Positions 47,792-48,188 of a stretch of 48,188 nucleotides of DNA are shown here, piece after piece. The stretch lies in assembly GCA_002351705.1 (NCBI GenBank), contig DEHC01000036.1, forward strand, positions 48,123 to 96,310, in the 5' to 3' direction. The DNA is from Gammaproteobacteria bacterium UBA2810. Its GTDB lineage: Bacteria; Pseudomonadota; Gammaproteobacteria; Enterobacterales; Succinivibrionaceae. The notes below the pieces were generated by a model, which did no database searches, was not told the DNA's origin, and worked only from the letters and a program-made list of their open reading frames with translations. The first letter of the stretch is position 1, and each line of letters opens with the position of its first letter. The translations under genes and the position numbers were made by a program.

Positions 47792-48175
47792 ATGCTGAGA
47801 AAGAATTATGACAGCGAGCTCGCTGAGCTCAACGAGAACGTCACCAGGATGGGCAAGCTGAGCGAGGAGGCCATTCTCTCCGCGCTGAAGGCAGTCAAGG
47901 GTGAGGATGACAACGCCAAGGAGCATGTGGACGCGCTTGCCGTCGAGTTTGACTCCAAGAAGAGAGAGGTCGAGAACACCTGCATAAGGCTGATCCTCAC
48001 CCAGCAGCCGGTTGCGTCTGATCTCCGCTTCATCTCCGCGGCGCTCAAGTTCGCGACTGACCTCCACAGAATCGGCATTTCCTCCGCCGACATCGTTGAC
48101 TGCGTAAGCGGCCGCAAGGGGGTTGAGATCCCGAACATCGTCGCCGAGGCCAATGAGGCTGCTGAGATAGAGTGA
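47792..48175 (+). CDS. phoU: Phosphate signalling protein PhoU, N-terminal half; apparent frameshift at window end
   Basis: PhoU links the Pst transporter to the PhoR/PhoB system and represses it when phosphate is ample. The 127 residues show the first three-helix bundle: LNENVTRMGKLSEEAILSALKAV, the metal-binding acidic pattern, and TQQPVASDLRFISAALKFATDLHRIGISSADI. A TGA at 48173 stops it at about half of the usual 235 residues. Just after, another frame reads VKSCS, which would continue the helix if two bases near 48168-48172 were removed (AEI then VKSC). Only 13 bases of window remain, so a real truncation, a sequencing indel or a pseudogene cannot be separated here. Confidence 0.85.
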   Translation: MLRKNYDSELAELNENVTRMGKLSEEAILSALKAVKGEDDNAKEHVDALAVEFDSKKREVENTCIRLILTQQPVASDLRFISAALKFATDLHRIGISSADIVDCVSGRKGVEIPNIVAEANEAAEIE

Positions 48176-48188
48176 AATCATGTAGCGA

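Overview
The window looks like a chromosomal segment of a gammaproteobacterium, most likely order Aeromonadales, family Succinivibrionaceae (inference). The order pepN - DUF2835 - pyrD - zapC, the ftsB-ispD-ispF-pcm-nlpD block, a RelA with a dead HD domain, yoaA next to tsaB, and FliA-type flagellin promoters all fit Gammaproteobacteria. Codon use is GC-rich. No rRNA, tRNA, CRISPR array or complete transposon was seen.

Layout. 1-2.4 kb: pepN 3' end, DUF2835 gene, pyrD and zapC. 2.4-6 kb: an accessory stretch with an unknown minus-strand gene flanked by a broken second copy of the zapC 3' part, a MATE transporter, an imperfect tandem repeat and a frameshifted small gene. 6-9.7 kb: divergent gap and relA. 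9.8-19.1 kb: flagellin 1, a DUF1848 protein, a run of envelope and hypothetical genes (Sel1-like, two DUF2799 lipoprotein paralogues), a CBS-GGDEF protein, an orphan type IV pilin with an out-of-frame A7 tract in its leader, and uppP. 19.1-27.3 kb: folB-folK, a 1290-residue membrane protein of unknown function, then pyrG and eno. 27.5-30.2 kb: flagellin 2 followed by a flavoprotein, an acyl carrier protein and a GNAT acetyltransferase. 30.4-35.9 kb: ftsB-ispD-ispF-pcm-yqaA, two nlpD-like LysM lipoproteins and a BI-1 family protein. 36-38.8 kb: purH, then a remnant of a type IV secretion cluster. 39-44.1 kb: a subtilase lipoprotein whose frame continues beyond a TGA, then yoaA and tsaB. 44.4-48.2 kb: pstSCAB-phoU, with phoU apparently frameshifted at the window edge.

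How they work together. Pyrimidine (pyrD, pyrG), purine (purH), folate (folB, folK) and isoprenoid (ispD, ispF) synthesis, lower glycolysis (gap, eno), division and envelope work (zapC, ftsB, nlpD, uppP), the stringent response (relA) and phosphate uptake (pst) make up the core. Motility appears twice as unlinked flagellin genes with near-identical sigma-28 promoters. The points most worth a second look are the large TIGWDS-repeat membrane protein, the in-frame TGA in the subtilase, the A7 tract in the pilin, cysteine in place of serine as the PyrD base, the zapC remnant and the secretion-system remnant.
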